Assembly: GCA_036251935.1 (NCBI GenBank)
Contig: CP133967.1
Span: forward strand, 62,001-126,000
From: Orbaceae bacterium lpD04
Lineage (GTDB): Bacteria; Pseudomonadota; Gammaproteobacteria; Enterobacterales; Orbaceae
Reading direction: 5' to 3'
DNA: 64,000 nucleotides
Made by a program: the position numbers and the translations under genes. Below, piece after piece: positions 1-10,996 of the stretch. Each line of letters opens with the position of its first letter. Within the stretch, counting starts at the first letter, position 1. Below the pieces are notes generated by a model that saw nothing but the letters and a program-made list of their open reading frames with translations, had not been told where the DNA came from and did no database searches.

Positions 1-117
1 TAATGAACAATTTCTAAACAGTTGATAAAGTTCACTATTAGCCGAACGTTTTAACATATCTACTTCAATTTGTGCGAGTAGATCCATCGATCCTAATGGA
101 CTAATATGGGTAATCAC
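1..117 (-). CDS. ppnN: PpnN (YgdH) nucleotide 5'-monophosphate nucleosidase, N-terminal fragment
   Basis: The minus strand from a GTG at 117 reads [12 protein letters not shown] and continues to N-C-S-L at the left edge. It matches the first 39 residues of E. coli PpnN (YgdH) almost residue for residue. PpnN cleaves purine and pyrimidine 5'-monophosphates to base and ribose 5-phosphate, and in E. coli it is a (p)ppGpp target. A good Shine-Dalgarno (AGAGG, five bases before the GTG) supports the rare start codon. Only the N-terminal regulatory part is here; the LOG-type catalytic domain lies outside the window. The gene is divergent from syd. The 165 bases between the two starts presumably hold both promoters. 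Confidence 0.9.
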   Translation of the reverse strand, partial: MITHISPLGSMDLLAQIEVDMLKRSANSELYQLFRNCSL

Positions 118-282
118 ATCAACCTCTCTTTGCGACTTAAGCTAGTTATTGTTAGAATTATTCGATACAATACTAAAATTATAAGTGTTGCCGTTATATT
201 CACGCCATTAGCTACAATGAAATATAGCCTTACTCAAGAATAGCCAATTTATTACTAAAACTAAAGCCATTATTTGATAAAT

Positions 283-834
283 ATGCAAATGAATAAAACT
301 CAATCAGATAGTCTTATATTTTTTACCAAGCGCTATATAGATATATGGCAAGATACCGTTAACCATAATCCCAAAAGTAGCGAATTATATGGTATGCCAT
401 CACCATGTATTAAAGATACCATAGATTTAGCTATTTTTTGGTTACCCATAAGGCCTAGCCCTCATACGCTAAACATTGTTGAGGAAGTTATAAATATTCG
501 TATCCATGATGATGCTCATCTTTTTTATGGCACACAATATGCTGGTGATATGAAAGCACAATGGAATCATTTATCTTTATCGCTTTTGCAAATTTGGAGT
601 GATGATGATTTTTCAAGGCTAGAACAAAATATTATCGCGCATTTGACGATGCAAAAAAGACTAAAACGTCGCCCTTCTATTTTTATTGCAACGACAGATG
701 ATGAAACAGAAATAGTTTCAATAGATAATCAAACTGGGAACGTGATTTTAGAAAAACTAATTACCAATGAAACTGACGTCTTAGCTGATGATTTAGACGC
801 GTTTCTAAGCAGCCTAAAACCTATTGTTCAATAG
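283..834 (+). CDS. syd: Syd, SecY-interacting protein
   Basis: The protein of about 183 residues matches E. coli Syd (181 aa) along its length. Matching stretches include E-L-Y-G-M-P-S-P-C-I, Y-G-T-Q-Y-A-G-D-M and the Q-K-R-L-K...I-F-I-A-T block. Syd is a small soluble protein that binds cytosolic loops of SecY at the inner membrane and is thought to proofread the translocon. The start is uncertain: TTG at 274, ATG at 283 and ATG at 289 are in frame and none has a clear Shine-Dalgarno. The ATG at 289 lines up exactly with the E. coli start. The gene is divergent from ppnN and 48 bases upstream of aspC. Identity is well supported by similarity; function is by homology. Confidence 0.9.
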   Translation: MQMNKTQSDSLIFFTKRYIDIWQDTVNHNPKSSELYGMPSPCIKDTIDLAIFWLPIRPSPHTLNIVEEVINIRIHDDAHLFYGTQYAGDMKAQWNHLSLSLLQIWSDDDFSRLEQNIIAHLTMQKRLKRRPSIFIATTDDETEIVSIDNQTGNVILEKLITNETDVLADDLDAFLSSLKPIVQ

Positions 835-882
835 CTTTTATAAGGCATATAATAAATTCAATTTTAAAAAATTGGGGAAACC

Positions 883-2076
883 ATGTTTGAAAATTTAGTA
901 GCAGCGCCAGCCGACCCGATTTTAGGGCTAGCTGAAATATTTAATGCTGATGAACGAATTAATAAAATTAATCTTAGTGTTGGGATCTATAAAGATGAAC
1001 ATATGCTAACACCAGTTCTTGCGTGTGTAAAAAAAGCAGAAGCTCAATTATTAGAAAACGAACAAACTAAATCCTATCTTCCTATTGAAGGGTTGGCAAC
1101 TTTTAATACCCTAACCCAAAAATTAATTTTAGGCGAAGATAATCAATTAATTATTAGTGGTAGAGTAAAAACAGCCCAAGCACCAGGAGGCACTGGTGCA
1201 TTAAGAATTATGGCTGACTTTTTAGTTAAACGTACAAAGATTAAACGCATTTGGGTTAGTAGTCCAACATGGCCAAATCATCAGAGTATTTTTCAAACTG
1301 CAGGCTTGGAAGTAAGAGACTATCGCTATTATAATGCTCAAACTCATGAGTTAGATTTTGATTCACTAATTGAAGATTTAAATCACGTTTCAGCTGGCGA
1401 AGCAGTTCTTTTCCACGGCTGTTGCCATAACCCAACAGGAATTGATCCAACACCAGAGCAATGGCAAATTATTTCAGATCTAGCCTTAAAAAAAGGCTGG
1501 TTACCTGTTTTTGATCTAGCTTATCAAGGCTTTGGTCAAGGTTTAGATGAAGATGCACTTGGTGTTCGGTTATTTGCCAAAAACCAACCAGAATTATTAA
1601 TTGCAAGCTCTTATTCGAAAAACTTTGGTTTATATAATGAACGAGTTGGTGCATTAACTTTAATTGCTGAAAATGAAGACATTGCCGAACGCGCATTTAG
1701 TCAGGTGCGAACAATCATCCGAGCTAATTATTCTAATCCACCATCTCATGGTGCGAATGTTGTTGTTAATATTTTAAGTAATCCAGAAATGAAAGATGAA
1801 TGGATTGATGAATTAACAACGATGCGGCAAAGAATACATCGTATGCGACAATTGTTTGTCAAAACGCTACAAGAAAAAGGGGCAAAGCAGGATTTTAGTT
1901 TTATCACTAAACAAAATGGTATGTTCTCATTTAGCGGATTAACAGAAGAACAAGTTTTTGCATTAAGAAATGATTATGGGATCTATATTGTTAATTCTGG
2001 ACGACTTAATGTCGCTGGTATGACACTTGATAATATGTCTTTATTATGCGAATCAATTGTAAAAGTTCTATCTTAG
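883..2076 (+). CDS. aspC: Aspartate aminotransferase (class I, PLP)
   Basis: AspC interconverts aspartate and 2-oxoglutarate with oxaloacetate and glutamate in the cytoplasm, and also acts on aromatic amino acids. The 397 residues align end to end with E. coli AspC (396), from M-F-E-N-L through [10 protein letters not shown]. The pyridoxal-phosphate lysine is Lys246 in S-Y-S-K-N-F-G. The H-G-C-C-H-N-P-T-G block that contacts cofactor and substrate is intact, as is the N-Y-S-N-P-P block. It is closer to AspC than to TyrB. The ATG has a purine-rich GGGGAAA ribosome site. It stands alone between syd and the MATE gene, with a weak hairpin after its stop. Confidence 0.95.
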   Translation: MFENLVAAPADPILGLAEIFNADERINKINLSVGIYKDEHMLTPVLACVKKAEAQLLENEQTKSYLPIEGLATFNTLTQKLILGEDNQLIISGRVKTAQAPGGTGALRIMADFLVKRTKIKRIWVSSPTWPNHQSIFQTAGLEVRDYRYYNAQTHELDFDSLIEDLNHVSAGEAVLFHGCCHNPTGIDPTPEQWQIISDLALKKGWLPVFDLAYQGFGQGLDEDALGVRLFAKNQPELLIASSYSKNFGLYNERVGALTLIAENEDIAERAFSQVRTIIRANYSNPPSHGANVVVNILSNPEMKDEWIDELTTMRQRIHRMRQLFVKTLQEKGAKQDFSFITKQNGMFSFSGLTEEQVFALRNDYGIYIVNSGRLNVAGMTLDNMSLLCESIVKVLS

Positions 2077-2092
2077 CTATCGGTTACTTTTG

Positions 2093-2122
2093 CTCTATTT
2101 GCAACTTAATATGTAAATAGAG
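2093..2122 (+). terminator. Weak hairpin after aspC
   Basis: CTCTATTT (2093-2100) and AAATAGAG (2115-2122) form an eight-base inverted repeat with a 14-base loop. It starts 17 bases after the aspC stop. The stem is AT-rich and the following tract is TAATTTC, so this is at best a weak terminator. Confidence 0.3.
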
Positions 2123-2232
2123 TAATTTCAAATATTTTTAGTATGTTTAATAAATAATCAATAGCATCTCACATTAAATCAAGTATAATTCACCAAAAAT
2201 TATTAATTAATAATTAGTTAAGTAGGATTTTT

Positions 2233-3582
2233 ATGAAACAAGATCGCTCAGTTATCGATCAATCACTTTTTTCACTCAGTTGGCCAATTTTTATTGATAT
2301 CTTCTTGCATTTAGCAACTTTATTTATCAATACCTATATGATTAGCCATGTGTCAATGTCAATGGTCGCTGCAACCACCGTTGGTAATCAATTTTTTGAT
2401 ATCTTTATCCCGATCTTTAATTTCATTGGTATTGGTTGTAGTGTGGTTGTTGCTCAGTACTTAGGTGCTGGTACTCGAGATCTTGCCCGTAAAGCAATTC
2501 ACTTATCTATCTCATTTAACCTCGTCCTTGGGGCGTTATGTTATATATTTATCTCAATACTCGGTTATCAAGTATTGATTTGGATGAATACACCTGCAGC
2601 TATTTTAGATATGAGCTATGATTATTTCCATATTTTGGGGATTTGCTTAATGTTTGAAGCTGTTGCAATTATAATGGCATCTTGTTTAAGAGTTTATGGT
2701 CATTCAAAAGTCGCCATGTACGTATCACTAATTATGAATGTAATAACGATTATTGGTAATATCATTGTCCTTTATGGCTTTTTTGGTATTCCGGAAATGG
2801 GGCTTGTTGGTGTCGCATGGTCGACAGTCATTGGCCGCGTTGTAGGGGTTATATTGCTATTTTGCTTATTATTTTATGGATTGCGAATTAAAGCAGAATT
2901 ATCACAATTTTTAAACTGGAATAAAAATATCCTTAAGCAAATTTTTAAGATTGGCTTGCCCTCTGCCGGAGAAAATCTAGCATGGTCGGGGCAAATACTG
3001 GTTATGACAGCGTTTATTGGACTGATGGGAGAAACAGCACTTGCCGCACAAGCTATATTTTTCCAAATATCTTATTTCATGATGCTATTTGCACTTTCAA
3101 TTGGCGTAGGTAATGAAATTATGGTCGGGCACCTTGTCGGCGCTAAACGTTTTGATGATGCTTATAAACGTACGTTTAAAAGTTTAAAATTAGGCATGAT
3201 AGTTACGGCAATCGTTGTTATTAGTTTCTTTTTACTTCGAAAACCGTTAGTAACCTCGTTTACTGACGACTTAGATGTTATTAATACAATTTTACCTATT
3301 TTTATTTTATCAATTTTCCTTGAACCTGGTCGTACACAAAATATCGTAATGGTTAATGCCTTAAGGGCTACTGGGGATGCTAAATTCCCGCTATATGCAG
3401 CCTTAGTTTGTATGTGGGGGATCTCAATTCCTGTCGGCTATTTTCTTGGTATAAAAATGGGAATGGGCCTGATGGGGATCTGGATTGGCTTTGCTTGTGA
3501 TGAATGGATCCGAGGGCTCGTTAATGCATGGCGCTGGAAATCACGTAAATGGGAAGCTAAACGACTTGATATTGAACACTAA
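2233..3582 (+). CDS. MATE family multidrug/Na+ (or H+) antiporter
   Basis: The protein has 449 residues and is almost entirely hydrophobic, with about 12 predicted membrane helices in two homologous halves, as in MATE transporters (PF01554). The first half starts with S-L-S-W-P-I-F and contains the V-V-A-Q-Y-L-G-A-G loop. The second half contains the matching G-L-P-S-A-G-E-N-L and V-G-H-L-V-G-A-K loops. MATE proteins export cationic drugs or metabolites in exchange for Na+ or H+. I cannot assign it to NorM, DinF or YeeO with confidence, so no symbol is given. The start ATG follows GTAGGA at good spacing. It appears monocistronic. Its 3' end is 128 bases before qseB, which may or may not share regulation with it. 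Confidence 0.9.
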   Translation: MKQDRSVIDQSLFSLSWPIFIDIFLHLATLFINTYMISHVSMSMVAATTVGNQFFDIFIPIFNFIGIGCSVVVAQYLGAGTRDLARKAIHLSISFNLVLGALCYIFISILGYQVLIWMNTPAAILDMSYDYFHILGICLMFEAVAIIMASCLRVYGHSKVAMYVSLIMNVITIIGNIIVLYGFFGIPEMGLVGVAWSTVIGRVVGVILLFCLLFYGLRIKAELSQFLNWNKNILKQIFKIGLPSAGENLAWSGQILVMTAFIGLMGETALAAQAIFFQISYFMMLFALSIGVGNEIMVGHLVGAKRFDDAYKRTFKSLKLGMIVTAIVVISFFLLRKPLVTSFTDDLDVINTILPIFILSIFLEPGRTQNIVMVNALRATGDAKFPLYAALVCMWGISIPVGYFLGIKMGMGLMGIWIGFACDEWIRGLVNAWRWKSRKWEAKRLDIEH

Positions 3583-3710
3583 AAATAGTTAGATAATGGT
3601 AAGCTTGCATCTTCTAAATTGAAAAACTTATTACACTTAATATTATCTTAATATTTATTTTATAGCATAACAATATCTATAAATGACCGAATAATAATGA
3701 GAAAAAAATA

Positions 3711-4373
3711 ATGAGAATACTTCTTATAGAGGATGATACCTTAATCGGTGATGGTATACAAATTGGCCTAAAAAAATTAGGATTTACTCTCGATTGGTTT
3801 ACTGATGGGCAAGAAGGTGAAAATGCCCTATCCTTAGCCCCTTATGATGCGGTAATACTTGATTTAACCCTACCGAAAAAAGATGGTTTAACCATCCTAA
3901 AAAGCTGGCGCCAGTCAGGGATTGTAACCCCGGTATTAATTCTAACTGCTAGAGATGCTATTGAGCAGCGCGTAGTTGGGTTACAATCTGGCGCTGATGA
4001 CTATGTTTGTAAACCTTTTGCTTTATCTGAACTATCAGCGAGAATTCAAGCTCTCATTCGCCGTAGTCACCAAAAAATGGGGCCTGAATTAACATTTGGA
4101 GACATTAGTTATAATTCAGAAACCCACGAAGTTAAGCAAAATGGAAAATTAGTTGTATTAACTAGCAAAGAAACACGTTTGCTTGAACTGTTTTTATTAA
4201 ATGCAAATAAAGTACTATCTAGAGACCTTATACAAGAAAAACTTTATAGCTGGTCTGATGATGTAGTAAGTAATACCGTAGATGTTTATATTCATAATTT
4301 GCGTAAAAAACTGGGTAATAATGTGATTAAAACTATTTATGGTGCGGGTTATGCCCTTAGCGGCCAAGAGTAG
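3711..4373 (+). CDS. qseB: QseB-type response regulator (OmpR family)
   Basis: The 220-residue regulator has a receiver domain (residues 1-115) with the acidic pocket E7-D8-D9, the phospho-acceptor Asp51 in V-I-L-D-L-T, and Lys in Y-V-C-K-P-F. A winged-helix DNA-binding domain follows (about 125-217) and ends in K-T-I-Y-G-A-G-Y. Similarity to E. coli QseB is high throughout (M-R-I-L-L-I-E-D-D, G-A-D-D-Y-x-C-K-P-F-A-L). The cognate kinase gene starts 12 bases downstream, so the two form an operon. QseB/QseC control motility and virulence or metal-stress genes in enterics; the regulon here is unknown. The Shine-Dalgarno is poor (A-rich). PmrA/BasR is a close relative but fits less well. Confidence 0.88.
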   Translation: MRILLIEDDTLIGDGIQIGLKKLGFTLDWFTDGQEGENALSLAPYDAVILDLTLPKKDGLTILKSWRQSGIVTPVLILTARDAIEQRVVGLQSGADDYVCKPFALSELSARIQALIRRSHQKMGPELTFGDISYNSETHEVKQNGKLVVLTSKETRLLELFLLNANKVLSRDLIQEKLYSWSDDVVSNTVDVYIHNLRKKLGNNVIKTIYGAGYALSGQE

Positions 4374-4385
4374 GGACACAATTAT

Positions 4386-5744
4386 ATGAAATCATATAGT
4401 TTACGTTTGCGATTAATCTTTTTCATTAGTAGTCTTTTATTGTTAGCCTGCTCAATCACGACGAGTATCTCTTATTATGAACTAAAAAATTCATTAAAAC
4501 AGGTCTTTGATAGTCAACAATTACTTTTCGCTAAACGACTTGCCAGCCTAAGTTACCATGGAAATATGGTATTGAACACAGCACATGCTAAGACGCCAAA
4601 AATAAATGAAAATGAACTACAATCGTTAGACTATGATGATGATGCCCTCGCTTTCGCAATTTTTAATCGCGAAGGTAAAATGGTCGTTGATGACGGTGAA
4701 AATGGTAAAAAATTTTATTTTTATGGTGGTTTTTTCCACCCCCAAAAACATAGGGCAATGATAAGTGAACAAGGAAAATGGCGTATACTATGGTTACTTA
4801 GTAACGATAATCGCTCAATTATAGCAGTAGGCCAAAAACTTGATTATCAGCAAGATATTCTGACTGAGCTTGTTTATAAACAGCTGATCCCTTGGCTAAC
4901 AACATTTTTTATCATTATATTATTTATTGCAATATTAATTGGACGAAGTTTTTCACCCATCAAAATATTGGCTAATCGAATTGCTAGGCGAAAACCAGAT
5001 GAAGACAGTACTATTGATATTAATGGTATCGCTAAAGAAATCAGCCCTTTTATCCTTGCCTTAAATAAATTATTTGCTCGTATTACATCAATGATAACTC
5101 ACGAGAGGCAGTTTATTTCAGATGCAGCTCACGAATTAAGAACACCACTTGCCGCACTTCGAGTACAAACTGAAGTAGCTCAGCTATCAGATGATGATAA
5201 AGTTAGCCGCGAACGTGCGCTTAATAATTTAATCATTGGTATTGATCGTACCACTCATCTTGTTGATCAACTATTAACATTATCACGTTTAGATTCTTTA
5301 GAAATCCAAGATGAACTACAAACTATATCTTGGCAAGAACTGATTAATCATGTGGTTGAAGAGCTAAAACCATTAGCGCAACAAAAAAATATTAAAACCA
5401 TAATAAATGAACAAAGTATTAATCGAAAGATCGAAGGACACCCATTATTATTATCTATTTTAGTACGCAACCTAATTAATAATTCGATACGTTATATCCC
5501 AGATAATTCACAAATAACTATTACGATCGAGAACAATACCATCACGTTTGCCGATAATGGCCTAGGCGTCGCAAATGAAACATTAGTTCGTTTAGGGGAA
5601 CGATTTTTCCGTCCTGCAGGGCAAAAAGAAAAAGGCAGTGGACTGGGTTTATCTATCGTCAAAAAAATTGCTGAATTACATAAAATAAAAGTAAAATTTG
5701 ATAACCAAAAACAAGGAGGATTTATTGTGATCCTCCGTTATTAA
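4386..5744 (+). CDS. qseC: QseC-type sensor histidine kinase
   Basis: This inner-membrane sensor of 452 residues partners QseB. A first membrane helix lies at about residues 8-28 and a second at about 164-188. They enclose a periplasmic sensor domain of about 135 residues. The H-box S-D-A-A-H-E-L-R-T-P carries the phosphorylated His249. The HATPase part shows N-L-I-N-N-S (N box), D-N-G-L-G (G1) and G-S-G-L-G-L-S-I-V (G2). It aligns with E. coli QseC over its full length, including Q-T-E-V-A-Q-L-S-D-D-D after the H-box and L-V-D-Q-L-L-T-L-S-R-L-D-S. It ends three bases before the convergent dgkA stop, and its last codons contain the apparent dgkA terminator. Confidence 0.9.
   Translation: MKSYSLRLRLIFFISSLLLLACSITTSISYYELKNSLKQVFDSQQLLFAKRLASLSYHGNMVLNTAHAKTPKINENELQSLDYDDDALAFAIFNREGKMVVDDGENGKKFYFYGGFFHPQKHRAMISEQGKWRILWLLSNDNRSIIAVGQKLDYQQDILTELVYKQLIPWLTTFFIIILFIAILIGRSFSPIKILANRIARRKPDEDSTIDINGIAKEISPFILALNKLFARITSMITHERQFISDAAHELRTPLAALRVQTEVAQLSDDDKVSRERALNNLIIGIDRTTHLVDQLLTLSRLDSLEIQDELQTISWQELINHVVEELKPLAQQKNIKTIINEQSINRKIEGHPLLLSILVRNLINNSIRYIPDNSQITITIENNTITFADNGLGVANETLVRLGERFFRPAGQKEKGSGLGLSIVKKIAELHKIKVKFDNQKQGGFIVILRY
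5705..5736 (-). terminator. Rho-independent terminator of dgkA inside the qseC 3' end
   Basis: GGAGGAT (5715-5721) and ATCCTCC (5730-5736) form a perfect seven-base stem with an eight-base loop. Read on the minus strand, the stem is followed at once by TTGTTTTTGG (5714-5705), as expected of an intrinsic terminator for the leftward dnaE-accA-dgkA transcript. The hairpin lies wholly within the last coding bases of qseC. Confidence 0.6.
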
Positions 5745-5747
5745 TCT

Positions 5748-6122
5748 TTATGTTTCCGGAAAAAAATGACAGGCAAATAAATAAACCCACAAACTTAATG
5801 CAAGCAAAATAGATAGGAAAACAGCTGCAGAACCATAATCTTTAGCTCGTCCAGACAACTCATTATACTCAGTGCTAATACGATCAACAATACATTCTAT
5901 TGCACTATTAATTAATTCAACAATCATCACAAAACCAACTGATCCCAGTAGTAATATGCGCTCATAAATTGAAAAATCAACGACCATAACAATAATATAA
6001 GCGACAATAAACGAGAAAAATTCTTGCCTAAATGCCGCCTCATTAATGAAAGCAGATTTCAATCCTTGAATAGAGTATTTCCCGGCACTAATAATTCTTC
6101 GAATGCCTTTAGCTTTCGTCAT
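5748..6122 (-). CDS. dgkA: Diacylglycerol kinase
   Basis: DgkA phosphorylates diacylglycerol to phosphatidic acid, recycling the lipid released by osmoregulated-glucan and LPS modification. The 124-residue protein matches E. coli DgkA (122 aa). Shared features are the amphipathic N-terminus, N-E-A-A-F-R-Q-E, three membrane helices, and the conserved catalytic block I-V-E-L-I-N-S-A-I-E...V-D-R-I-S-T-E-Y-x-E-L-S-G-R-A-K-D-Y-G-S-A-A-V. It follows accA by 14 bases, so it is probably the last gene of dnaE-accA-dgkA. In E. coli dgkA sits elsewhere (next to lexA and plsB). Confidence 0.95.
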   Translation of the reverse strand: MTKAKGIRRIISAGKYSIQGLKSAFINEAAFRQEFFSFIVAYIIVMVVDFSIYERILLLGSVGFVMIVELINSAIECIVDRISTEYNELSGRAKDYGSAAVFLSILLALSLWVYLFACHFFPET

Positions 6123-6136
6123 TGCAGTACCTATAA

Positions 6137-7096
6137 TTATCTGACATAGCCATAATTCATTAAACGTTGAAAACGTCTTTCTAATAATGCTTGTGGCTCC
6201 ATCTCTTCGAGTTCGTCAAGATCGTTCAAAAGTTGTTTTTTCAATGAAGCAGAAATTGCCGTATAGTTTCGATGAGCACCACCTAATGGCTCGGTAATAA
6301 GCGAATCAATCAGGTTCAATTTTAATAGTTTATCAGCGGTCATATTCATCGCTTCAGCCGCTAACGACGCTTTATCAGCACTTTTCCATAAAATAGAGGC
6401 GCAGCCTTCTGGTGATATAACAGAATAAGTACTGTACTGTAGCATATTAACTTTATCGCCAACACCTAATGCAAGCGCGCCACCTGAGCCGCCCTCACCG
6501 ATAACAGTACAAATAATGGGTACATTTAACCTAGACATCTCACGTAGATTACGAGCGATGGCTTCTGATTGACCTCGTTCTTCCGCACCGATTCCAGGAT
6601 AGGCGCCCGGGGTATCAATAAATGTGATAATGGGTAAATGAAAACGCTCAGCAAGTTGCATTAATCGTAATGCTTTACGATAACCTTCTGGAGCTGGCAT
6701 ACCAAAATTACGATAAATTTTGCTTTTTGTTTCTCGCCCTTTTTGATGACCAATAATAACAACGGGTCTATCGCCAATACGCGCCATACCACCAATAATT
6801 GCTTTATCATCAGCATATGCCCTATCACCATGAAGTTCATCAAAATCGGTAAAAATCTCTTTAATGTAGTCAAGTGTATATGGTCTATTTGGATGACGAG
6901 CTAACTGTGCAACTTGCCACGGAGTTAGGTTTGAAAAGATTTTTTTTGTTAACTCTTTGCTTTTTTTATTAAGCAATTTAATCTCATCATCAAGATTAAT
7001 ATCAAGTTTAACTTCTTGTGAATCCATGTTTTTTAGTGAGTCAATTTTAGCTTCTAACTCAGCAATAGGTTTCTCAAAATCTAAGAAATTCTTCAT
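6137..7096 (-). CDS. accA: Acetyl-CoA carboxylase carboxyltransferase subunit alpha
   Basis: AccA, with AccD, transfers the carboxyl group from carboxybiotin to acetyl-CoA, giving malonyl-CoA, the first step of fatty-acid synthesis. The 319 residues match E. coli AccA (319) in length and sequence. Diagnostic blocks are [16 protein letters not shown] and the glycine-rich [11 protein letters not shown] oxyanion-hole region. It lies 202 bases downstream of dnaE, as in E. coli (dnaE-accA). That gap holds a small hairpin (ATCTTGT/ACAAGAT, 7124-7130 and 7139-7145) in the presumed leader. dgkA follows closely. Confidence 0.97.
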   Translation of the reverse strand: MKNFLDFEKPIAELEAKIDSLKNMDSQEVKLDINLDDEIKLLNKKSKELTKKIFSNLTPWQVAQLARHPNRPYTLDYIKEIFTDFDELHGDRAYADDKAIIGGMARIGDRPVVIIGHQKGRETKSKIYRNFGMPAPEGYRKALRLMQLAERFHLPIITFIDTPGAYPGIGAEERGQSEAIARNLREMSRLNVPIICTVIGEGGSGGALALGVGDKVNMLQYSTYSVISPEGCASILWKSADKASLAAEAMNMTADKLLKLNLIDSLITEPLGGAHRNYTAISASLKKQLLNDLDELEEMEPQALLERRFQRLMNYGYVR

Positions 7097-7298
7097 AACT
7101 ATTCAACTTTTGCCTCTATAGGTATCTTGTTAGTGACGACAAGATTCATCTATCATTCTGTGATTGTTCAACAATTGAAAACAATTATCTAGTTAAAAAA
7201 TTTAATTTACATAATAGCAAACTAAACTTATATAGTAATTTACTAATTTTACTATGTATTTGGGATAAAGCGCTACAAATTTCCGACTTTATCGAAAA

Positions 7299-10200
7299 CT
7301 AATCAAATTCGAGTTCAATTCGATCATTACCTAATAAGCTTTTTAAGCTAATTAATAAATCATCATTAGGTGTAATTCGCCAAGTTACGCCAAATTCAAT
7401 TTTTACTCTAGCCTCGTCGGTTTGATAATAAATATGAACAGGAACACTTCCATTGCGATAGGGTTCAAACGACTTTTGTAGTTGTTGCAAAAATGGGCGA
7501 TTAATCTCTGCTTCTTGTAAAGATATACTAAGCCCTTTTACATACTTTTCTCTGGCCTGACTTAAATCAATAATGTCTCGACCCGATACTTTAAAACCAC
7601 CATTAAAATCATCTATACTAACTTGCCCTGAAACAATTAATATTTTATCTTGGACAATTAAATGTTCAAATCGATCTAAAGATTCACCAAAAAGCATTAC
7701 CTCAATGCGCCCAGAGCGGTCATCTAGCGTAAATAAACCGATACGATTGCCTTTCTTTGTCAAGCGAACTCGCGCAGAAACAACTAACCCAGCAAAAGTA
7801 GCAGTTTTTCCCCAGCCAGTTGGGCTTGCTTCACTAATGCGAGTTCCATTAGTATATCTTGTGAGTTCTTTCAAATATTGCGTGACAGGGTGCCCGGTTA
7901 GGTATAATCCTAGCGCCTCTCTCTCGCCATCTAAAATAACCTGTTCAGGTAATTCTGGCACATTACCATAGGCATATTCGACTTGTTCTGGTTCTTCGGC
8001 CAAAACACCAAACATATCTTCTTGACCGATATCTCGCGCTTTTGTATGTTGATCAGCCGCTTGTATCGCATCATTAATACTATGTAAAATAGCTGCGCGG
8101 TGCGGGCCAAGTTTATCAAAAGCACCAGCCATTGTCAGTTTTTCTAATACTCGGCGATTAAGCTTTTTAATATCAGTTTTTGCGCACAGCTCAAAAATAT
8201 TTTTAAAGAAGCCATTTTTACCTTGTTCATTACGAGCTTCAACAATTGCTTCAATTGGGCCTTCGCCAACACCTTTAATTGCACCAATACCATAAACAAT
8301 CTCGCCTTTTTCATTGACGTGAAAATGATATAAGCCACTATTAATATCGGGTGGATTAACTTTAATTCCCATACGTAAGCATTCATCAACCAAACCGACG
8401 ATTTTATCGGTATTATCCATATCAGCGGTCATTACAGCGGCCATAAACTCAGCTGGGAAGTGTGTTTTTAGCCATAATGTTTGATAGGAAACAAGTGCAT
8501 AAGCCGCGGAGTGAGATTTGTTAAAACCATAACCTGCAAATTTCTCAACGAGATCGAAAATTTTCATCGACAATTCGCCATTAATTCCACATCGCTCTGC
8601 TCCATCTTTAAAAACAGAGCGCTGTTTTGCCATCTCTTCAGGTTTCTTTTTACCCATCGCACGACGCAATAAATCGGCGCCACCTAAGGTATAACCCGCT
8701 AAAGTTTGTGCAATTTGCATAACTTGTTCTTGATAAAGAATAATACCATAAGTCGGTTCTAAGATTGGCTTGAGCGACTCATGCTGATATTGACTATCGG
8801 GGTAAGAAACTTCTTCTCGGCCATGCTTTCGATCAATAAAGTTGTCAACCATACCTGATTGTAAAGGTCCAGGCCTAAACAAAGCAACCAAAGCAATCAT
8901 ATCTTCAAAGCAGTCAGGCTTTAACCGCCGGACAAGATCTTTCATACCACGAGATTCTAGTTGGAATACCGCGGTAGTTTCAGCTCGAAGTAACAACTCA
9001 AATGCTAAAGGATCATCAAGAGGAATACGGTTAATATCAACAATCTCTTTACCTTCACTTTGCATTCTCACATTAATCATACCCAAAGCCCAATCGATGA
9101 TGGTTAATGTTCTTAGTCCTAAGAAGTCAAATTTAACGAGGCCAGCATATTCAACATCATTTTTATCAAACTGGGTAACGGGATGATGACCTTCCGAGTC
9201 ACAATAAATCGGTGAAAAATCAGTGATTTTTGTTGGCGAAATAACGACGCCACCGGCATGCTTACCTGCATTACGCGTTACGCCTTCTAGCTGGCGTGCA
9301 ATATCAATTAAGCCTTTAACATCTTCATTATTATCATAAAGCTCTTGTAACTGAGGCTCAACCTCAAATGCTTTGGCAAGCGTCATTCCTGGATCTAAGG
9401 GTATTAATTTAGAGATACGATCAACAAAACCATAAGGATGACCAAGTACCCGTCCTACATCACGAATAACAGCTTTGGCTGCCATGGTTCCAAAGGTAAT
9501 GATTTGTGATACCGCGTCACGTCCATACATTTCAGCAACATGATCAATGACGAGATCCCGTTTATCCATACAAAAGTCGACATCAAAATCAGGCATTGAT
9601 ACACGTTCTGGATTTAAAAATCGCTCAAAAAGTAAATCAAACTCTAATGGGTCGAGATCGGTAATACTTAATGCATAAGCAACAAGTGAGCCAGCACCTG
9701 AGCCTCGCCCTGGTCCAACAGGTACTGAATTATCTTTAGACCATTGGATAAATTCCATAACGATCAAAAAATAACCTGGAAAGCCCATCTGATTAATTAC
9801 GCCCAGTTCAATATCTAAACGCTCATCGTATTCTACTCGGCGTTTTTGTCTTATTTCAGGATCGGGAAATAAAAAGGCAAGTCGTTCTTCAAGTCCGATT
9901 TTAGCTTTATGAACTAAAAAATCCTCAGTCGACATGTTTCCCGTTGGAAACTGTGGTAAAAAATACTCGCCCAAACGGATGGAAACATTGCAACGTTTAG
10001 CAATTTCAACGCTATTAGCTAAGGCTTCTGGGATATCAGAAAAAAGCTCACACATTTCGTCTTCACTACGAAAATATTGTTGAGCCGAATATTTTTTTGG
10101 TCTTTTAGGATCATCGAGTGTATCACCGTCATGAATCGCTACTCGTATTTCATGAGCTTCAAAATCACTACTTAATAAAAATTTAACATCATTAGTTGCA

Positions 10201-10784
10201 ACAACGGGTAAATCATATTGTTCAGCAAGCTTTATCGCTTGATTAACAAATAACTCTTCATTATCTCGCCCTGTTCGAATTAGCTCTAAATAGAAATAGT
10301 TGGCAAAATGATTTTTATAAAATTCAATAGACTCATTAACAATCTGTGGATTATTGCGAATAACACCAATACCAACATCGCTATTATAACTTGCAAGAAG
10401 AATTAAACCTGATTTATGCTCAATAAGCCAATTTTTATCAACGACTGGGCCGTCGCCAATATAACCTCGTTGATAGGCTTTTGAAATCAATAACGTTAAG
10501 TTTTGATATCCTTCATTATCAGTGGCTAATATAGTAATATCATAAAACGAATCAAGTTCTTCACTATAAATTTTAACATCAGCACCAATAATGGGTTTTA
10601 CCCCTTTTGATAAAGCGCCACTATAAAATTTCACTAACCCGCATAGGTTTGTAAAATCAGTTATAGCGAGCGCGACCATATTCATTGATGCGGCTTTTTT
10701 AACTAAAACGCCTGTTTTAGCTACGCCGTCAATCATTGAATAATCACTATGGACATGCAAATGAATAAACTTGGGTTCAGACAT
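7299..10784 (-). CDS. dnaE: DNA polymerase III alpha subunit
   Basis: DnaE is the catalytic polymerase of the replicative holoenzyme. The 1161-residue protein (E. coli 1160) has the N-terminal PHP domain beginning [10 protein letters not shown]. The catalytic aspartates lie in [10 protein letters not shown] (about residues 398-407). The thumb and finger regions include [12 protein letters not shown] and H-A-G-G-V-V-I-S. The C-terminal OB-fold and tau-binding regions follow. The ATG (M-S-E-P-K-F-I-H) matches E. coli exactly. Several long ORFs on the opposite strand within this gene are shadows. It is transcribed toward accA and dgkA. The upstream 212 bases separate it from a divergent HTH gene. 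Confidence 0.98.
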   Translation of the reverse strand: MSEPKFIHLHVHSDYSMIDGVAKTGVLVKKAASMNMVALAITDFTNLCGLVKFYSGALSKGVKPIIGADVKIYSEELDSFYDITILATDNEGYQNLTLLISKAYQRGYIGDGPVVDKNWLIEHKSGLILLASYNSDVGIGVIRNNPQIVNESIEFYKNHFANYFYLELIRTGRDNEELFVNQAIKLAEQYDLPVVATNDVKFLLSSDFEAHEIRVAIHDGDTLDDPKRPKKYSAQQYFRSEDEMCELFSDIPEALANSVEIAKRCNVSIRLGEYFLPQFPTGNMSTEDFLVHKAKIGLEERLAFLFPDPEIRQKRRVEYDERLDIELGVINQMGFPGYFLIVMEFIQWSKDNSVPVGPGRGSGAGSLVAYALSITDLDPLEFDLLFERFLNPERVSMPDFDVDFCMDKRDLVIDHVAEMYGRDAVSQIITFGTMAAKAVIRDVGRVLGHPYGFVDRISKLIPLDPGMTLAKAFEVEPQLQELYDNNEDVKGLIDIARQLEGVTRNAGKHAGGVVISPTKITDFSPIYCDSEGHHPVTQFDKNDVEYAGLVKFDFLGLRTLTIIDWALGMINVRMQSEGKEIVDINRIPLDDPLAFELLLRAETTAVFQLESRGMKDLVRRLKPDCFEDMIALVALFRPGPLQSGMVDNFIDRKHGREEVSYPDSQYQHESLKPILEPTYGIILYQEQVMQIAQTLAGYTLGGADLLRRAMGKKKPEEMAKQRSVFKDGAERCGINGELSMKIFDLVEKFAGYGFNKSHSAAYALVSYQTLWLKTHFPAEFMAAVMTADMDNTDKIVGLVDECLRMGIKVNPPDINSGLYHFHVNEKGEIVYGIGAIKGVGEGPIEAIVEARNEQGKNGFFKNIFELCAKTDIKKLNRRVLEKLTMAGAFDKLGPHRAAILHSINDAIQAADQHTKARDIGQEDMFGVLAEEPEQVEYAYGNVPELPEQVILDGEREALGLYLTGHPVTQYLKELTRYTNGTRISEASPTGWGKTATFAGLVVSARVRLTKKGNRIGLFTLDDRSGRIEVMLFGESLDRFEHLIVQDKILIVSGQVSIDDFNGGFKVSGRDIIDLSQAREKYVKGLSISLQEAEINRPFLQQLQKSFEPYRNGSVPVHIYYQTDEARVKIEFGVTWRITPNDDLLISLKSLLGNDRIELEFD

Positions 10785-10996
10785 AAAATTAGATATTAAG
10801 AATAAATTTTGCTAAATTATAGCATTAATTTATCGCCGACGTTTAAATAATCTTATTGTTGATATTCAAGATCTATTGCATAGATAATAAGCAAAAGGAT
10901 AAACAATACAGTTAGATAAATTTAGCCTAAAAATAAAGCTATGCTATGATAATTTTATATATGTGAACAACTCCCCAAAATAGAGGCTAATAACTG

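Noticed and set aside
8842-9186. Plus-strand ORF of 114 codons inside dnaE
   Set aside because: It is antisense to the well-conserved dnaE and resembles no protein. The same holds for other ORFs inside dnaE, copA, sdaC, ftsY, nagE and asd.
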